Positions 8,835 through 10,976 of a DNA stretch of 10,976 nucleotides are shown in pieces. Where the stretch lies: positions 1-10,976 of the forward strand of contig JAJJLU010004632.1 of NCBI GenBank assembly GCA_023807065.1, written 5' to 3'. The translations under genes were made by a program, and so were the position numbers. Under the pieces are notes generated by a model that was not told where the DNA came from, ran no database searches, and saw only the letters and a program-made list of their open reading frames with translations. The DNA is from Isotricha intestinalis. Lineage: Eukaryota; Ciliophora; Litostomatea; Vestibuliferida; Isotrichidae. Numbering within the stretch: the first letter of the stretch is position 1; every line of letters begins with the position of its first letter.

Positions 8835-10163
8835 TTAAGATTCACTTCCTTGGTCATAATATACATAAATATTATTAAGAATTGCAGAAATTTCATGAAT
8901 TATAACAAACATTTTTTTTTCTTCTTCAGTTACTTTTGGATATCTATCAGGGTGATATTTTACCACTAAACTTCTTATGAAACTTAATTTATTTTTGTTA
9001 AACTTACTCTCTATATCTTTCATTTCTTTATAACCTTTATAAGGGTATTTTTCTAGGATATATTTACAAAATTCCAAATGAGATTCCTCTGCTTTTTCTT
9101 GTAAAAGTTTTAAAACTTTTTCTTGATCATTTTTTTCAAAATTATCTCTCATTTCTTTTCTTTTTATAATATCTTCAGAAACTTCAAAAGCTTGTTTATA
9201 CCAATGTTCAGATTCTTTTTTATTGGATTGTCCATATTTAATAACTTGATCGGCGTATTCTTTGACTTTATCCATTTTATTTGTATATTGAAAAATTTTC
9301 CACATAATAACTGAAATATAAGAAAGACAAATAACTTCTAATTCATTATTATTTTTTTCTATATTTTGAATCTCTTTCAGTGCATTTCTGAAATGAGTGA
9401 TTGATACTGTTGCATCATCCAGCTTTTCATATTCGTCATCATCTTCACTAATTTGTTCGAACGTGTTAATTCCTTTTTGAATATCAAATCTGGCATTTAT
9501 TTTTTTATAATAAAACTCAGCTTCTCCAATAACTTCATTTATATTTCTTTTTATTGATTGATTAATTTTTAATTTTTCTAAATTTTGACTTAATTCATAA
9601 TGATCTTTGATATCACTAACAGAATAAAATGTGTTTCTTGCCAAAGGCAAATTATTCGAATTATATAGTTTTAATCCTTCTTTTATATAATTTTTCATTA
9701 AAATGGCAATTAATTCAAAATATAAATTTGGAAATGGTTTAAAATTTTCAATCATATTATAAGCATTATTTCCAATATTTTCTAAAGGAAGATTTTCTAT
9801 TATTGTTTTACTTTTGTTTATATAAGATTCTTCATTTCCATCTTTGAATTGTTGAGAAAATGATAAATTATGATTTAAAAGTTTCATCATCATATTATTA
9901 TACCAAAGAAAATTATTAAAATTATTTCCTTTATAAATTTGGTCTTTTCTAATCAGAGAAGATAATTTTTCAAACGTTTCCAACAGTAATTTTGATGATT
10001 CATAAGCGTTGCTCGTATCATGTTTAGATTCATTTATAGACTCTTGAAATAAAGGAATTGCTTTTGATAGATTTTTTTCATTTTCTTCATTTGAAGCATT
10101 TTTAGAAAATTTGTTTAAAAATAATTTTCCTTGTTCACGTTTTTCAATATATCCCTCTGACAT
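8835..10163 (-). CDS. Helical-repeat (TPR-like) protein with C-terminal J domain
   Basis: A 442-residue soluble protein that looks complete. Residues 1-360 are almost entirely helical with TPR-like helix pairs, for example K-A-I-P-L-F-Q-E-S near 34-42, the pair around 155-185, and C-L-S-Y-I-S-V to V-K-E-Y-A-D-Q-V-I-K-Y at 279-310. This is a likely protein-binding solenoid, though the repeats are degenerate. Residues about 362-437 are a J domain: a helix before the turn (F-I-R-S-L-V-V-K-Y), the HPD tripeptide at 404-406, then helix III (M-F-V-I-I-H-E-I-S-A-I-L-N-N-I-Y). HPD is the element that stimulates Hsp70 ATPase, so an Hsp70 cochaperone role is likely. There is no Gly/Phe-rich region, zinc finger or substrate-binding beta domain, so it belongs with class C J proteins, whose clients are set by the rest of the chain. 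No targeting signal is evident. Stop is TAA. Confidence 0.85.
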   Translation of the reverse strand: MSEGYIEKREQGKLFLNKFSKNASNEENEKNLSKAIPLFQESINESKHDTSNAYESSKLLLETFEKLSSLIRKDQIYKGNNFNNFLWYNNMMMKLLNHNLSFSQQFKDGNEESYINKSKTIIENLPLENIGNNAYNMIENFKPFPNLYFELIAILMKNYIKEGLKLYNSNNLPLARNTFYSVSDIKDHYELSQNLEKLKINQSIKRNINEVIGEAEFYYKKINARFDIQKGINTFEQISEDDDEYEKLDDATVSITHFRNALKEIQNIEKNNNELEVICLSYISVIMWKIFQYTNKMDKVKEYADQVIKYGQSNKKESEHWYKQAFEVSEDIIKRKEMRDNFEKNDQEKVLKLLQEKAEESHLEFCKYILEKYPYKGYKEMKDIESKFNKNKLSFIRSLVVKYHPDRYPKVTEEEKKMFVIIHEISAILNNIYVYYDQGSES

Positions 10164-10900
10164 TTTTTTATATTATTTTTTTATACTTTTTTAATTATTA
10201 AAGATTTTTTTATGTTTATATTAATAAAATAAAATTTTTTTTAACAAATATATTAAATAATTATATTAATTTGGAATATTTTAATTGAAATAATTTAAAA
10301 AATATATTTTTAACTGTTCAATATACAATATACTATTTAATTTGATATCAACTCTTTTTCATTTTGATTATCGCAATCCTACCATTCAAAACAATTCAAA
10401 ATTATATTTTATATATTTAAATTTTCAAAATTTGAGTTTGTTCAAATTGAAAATTAATAAAAAATTAATTAAAAAATTCTTTTTTTGAAAGGGAAACTTA
10501 TCATATTGAATGATGTCTTTATATAAAAAAATATGATAACAAAATTAAGGATATGAGAATTCAACATAAAATATAGTAAAACAATTTTTTAAAAGATAAA
10601 TTATTTAACTAATAAAAAGCAATTAATAAGAAAGATATTGAAAATTATTGAATAAAAATCTTTAAGTTTACGTAATATTTTTGTCAAAAAAATTAAATTA
10701 TCAGAAGCATACTCAAAATGACAATCCAACCCAAAAAGATAAATAATATTCATATAAATGTCTTTCATTGTTTATTGAATTACTTTTTAAATCATTAAAT
10801 TAAAAATATTTTAATTTATTTTGAAAATAATTATAATGTAAATATATGAAAAATTATTGATGATTTATCTTAATTTCATTTATTATAAATAATAATAAAT
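10164..10900. other. AT-rich intergenic region upstream of the J-domain gene
   Basis: About 740 bp with stops in every frame and no intact gene. The left end must contain the promoter and leader of the minus-strand J-domain gene. It holds one clear inverted repeat (10498-10539) and a slightly C-richer patch near 10718-10736. No sequence recognisably related to the 5' half of the transglutaminase gene can be aligned by eye here, although the inverted copy begins right after it. Confidence 0.45.
10498..10539. repeat. Inverted repeat, 10-bp arms
   Basis: TTATCATATT at 10498-10507 is the exact reverse complement of AATATGATAA at 10530-10539, with a 22-nt spacer. It could form a hairpin or be a dyad binding site. 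In sequence this AT-rich some perfect 10-bp pairs are expected by chance, so function is not implied. Confidence 0.4.
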
Positions 10901-10976
10901 TCAAATAAAAGACAATATGATTTAAACAATTCAAAAATGAATATAAATGATATATTTAATATTTTATATGAACAAA
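10901..10976 (+). repeat. Inverted partial copy of the transglutaminase-like gene, cut by the window edge
   Basis: Bases 10911-10976 (66 bp) are identical to the reverse complement of 7916-7981 in the transglutaminase-like gene, and the match is still running when the window ends. They encode Arg121 to Gln142 of that protein (R-Q-Y-D-L-N-N-S-K, then M-N-I-N-D-I-F-N-I-L-Y-E-Q), read on the plus strand. Leftwards the match continues weakly to about 10901 with one A missing from a five-A run and one base missing near 10900, then fades. A stop (TAA, 10886-10888) lies in frame just upstream. It is either a truncated duplicate, the conserved start of a second divergently placed paralog, or a foldback assembly error. 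Confidence 0.8.

Noticed and set aside
6048..10163. Possible ciliate-type code (TAA/TAG as Gln), because a TGA follows soon after the TAG and TAA stops of these two genes
   Set aside because: Frames of 764 and 442 codons contain many CAA glutamines and no in-frame TAA or TAG, which would be very unlikely under that code. Nearby TGA triplets are expected by chance.

Overview
The window is extremely AT-rich eukaryotic DNA: long A/T homopolymers, intergenic stretches with almost no G or C, and somewhat less AT-rich genes full of Lys, Asn, Ile and Glu. Nothing looks bacterial: there are no ribosome binding sites and no operons, the genes are widely spaced, one protein has a secretion signal plus a GPI-type tail, and one gene has a probable spliceosomal intron. 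The long genes use CAA for glutamine freely and have no in-frame TAA or TAG, so the standard code fits and a Tetrahymena-type ciliate code does not. A free-living or host-associated protist, or another very AT-rich lower eukaryote, is the best description. The species cannot be named from this sequence.

Layout from left to right. (1) Positions 1-2358, minus strand: a large lysine/glutamate-tailed protein of unknown function. Its N-terminal two thirds hold repeated short beta-type modules. It probably continues off the left edge through a tiny intron. (2) Positions 2746-3084, plus strand: a small secreted, cysteine-rich protein with a GPI-anchor-like tail, divergent from gene 1 across a 387-bp spacer. 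(3) Positions 3085-6047: about 3 kb without an intact gene. Its right part (about 5067-5850) looks like a decayed coding region on the plus strand. (4) Positions 6048-8342, minus strand: a coiled-coil protein ending in a transglutaminase-like domain with an intact Cys-His-Asp triad. (5) Positions 8835-10163, minus strand: a helical-repeat (TPR-like) protein with a C-terminal J domain carrying HPD. (6) Positions 10164-10976: AT-rich spacer. Its last 66 bases are an exact inverted copy of the middle of the transglutaminase gene and run off the right edge.

The genes do not form an obvious pathway. A J-domain cochaperone next to a transglutaminase-like protein could both relate to protein handling, but proximity means little in a eukaryote. 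The observations most worth checking are the inverted copy at the right edge, the short intron at the left edge, the module repeats in the first protein, and the decayed coding tract.
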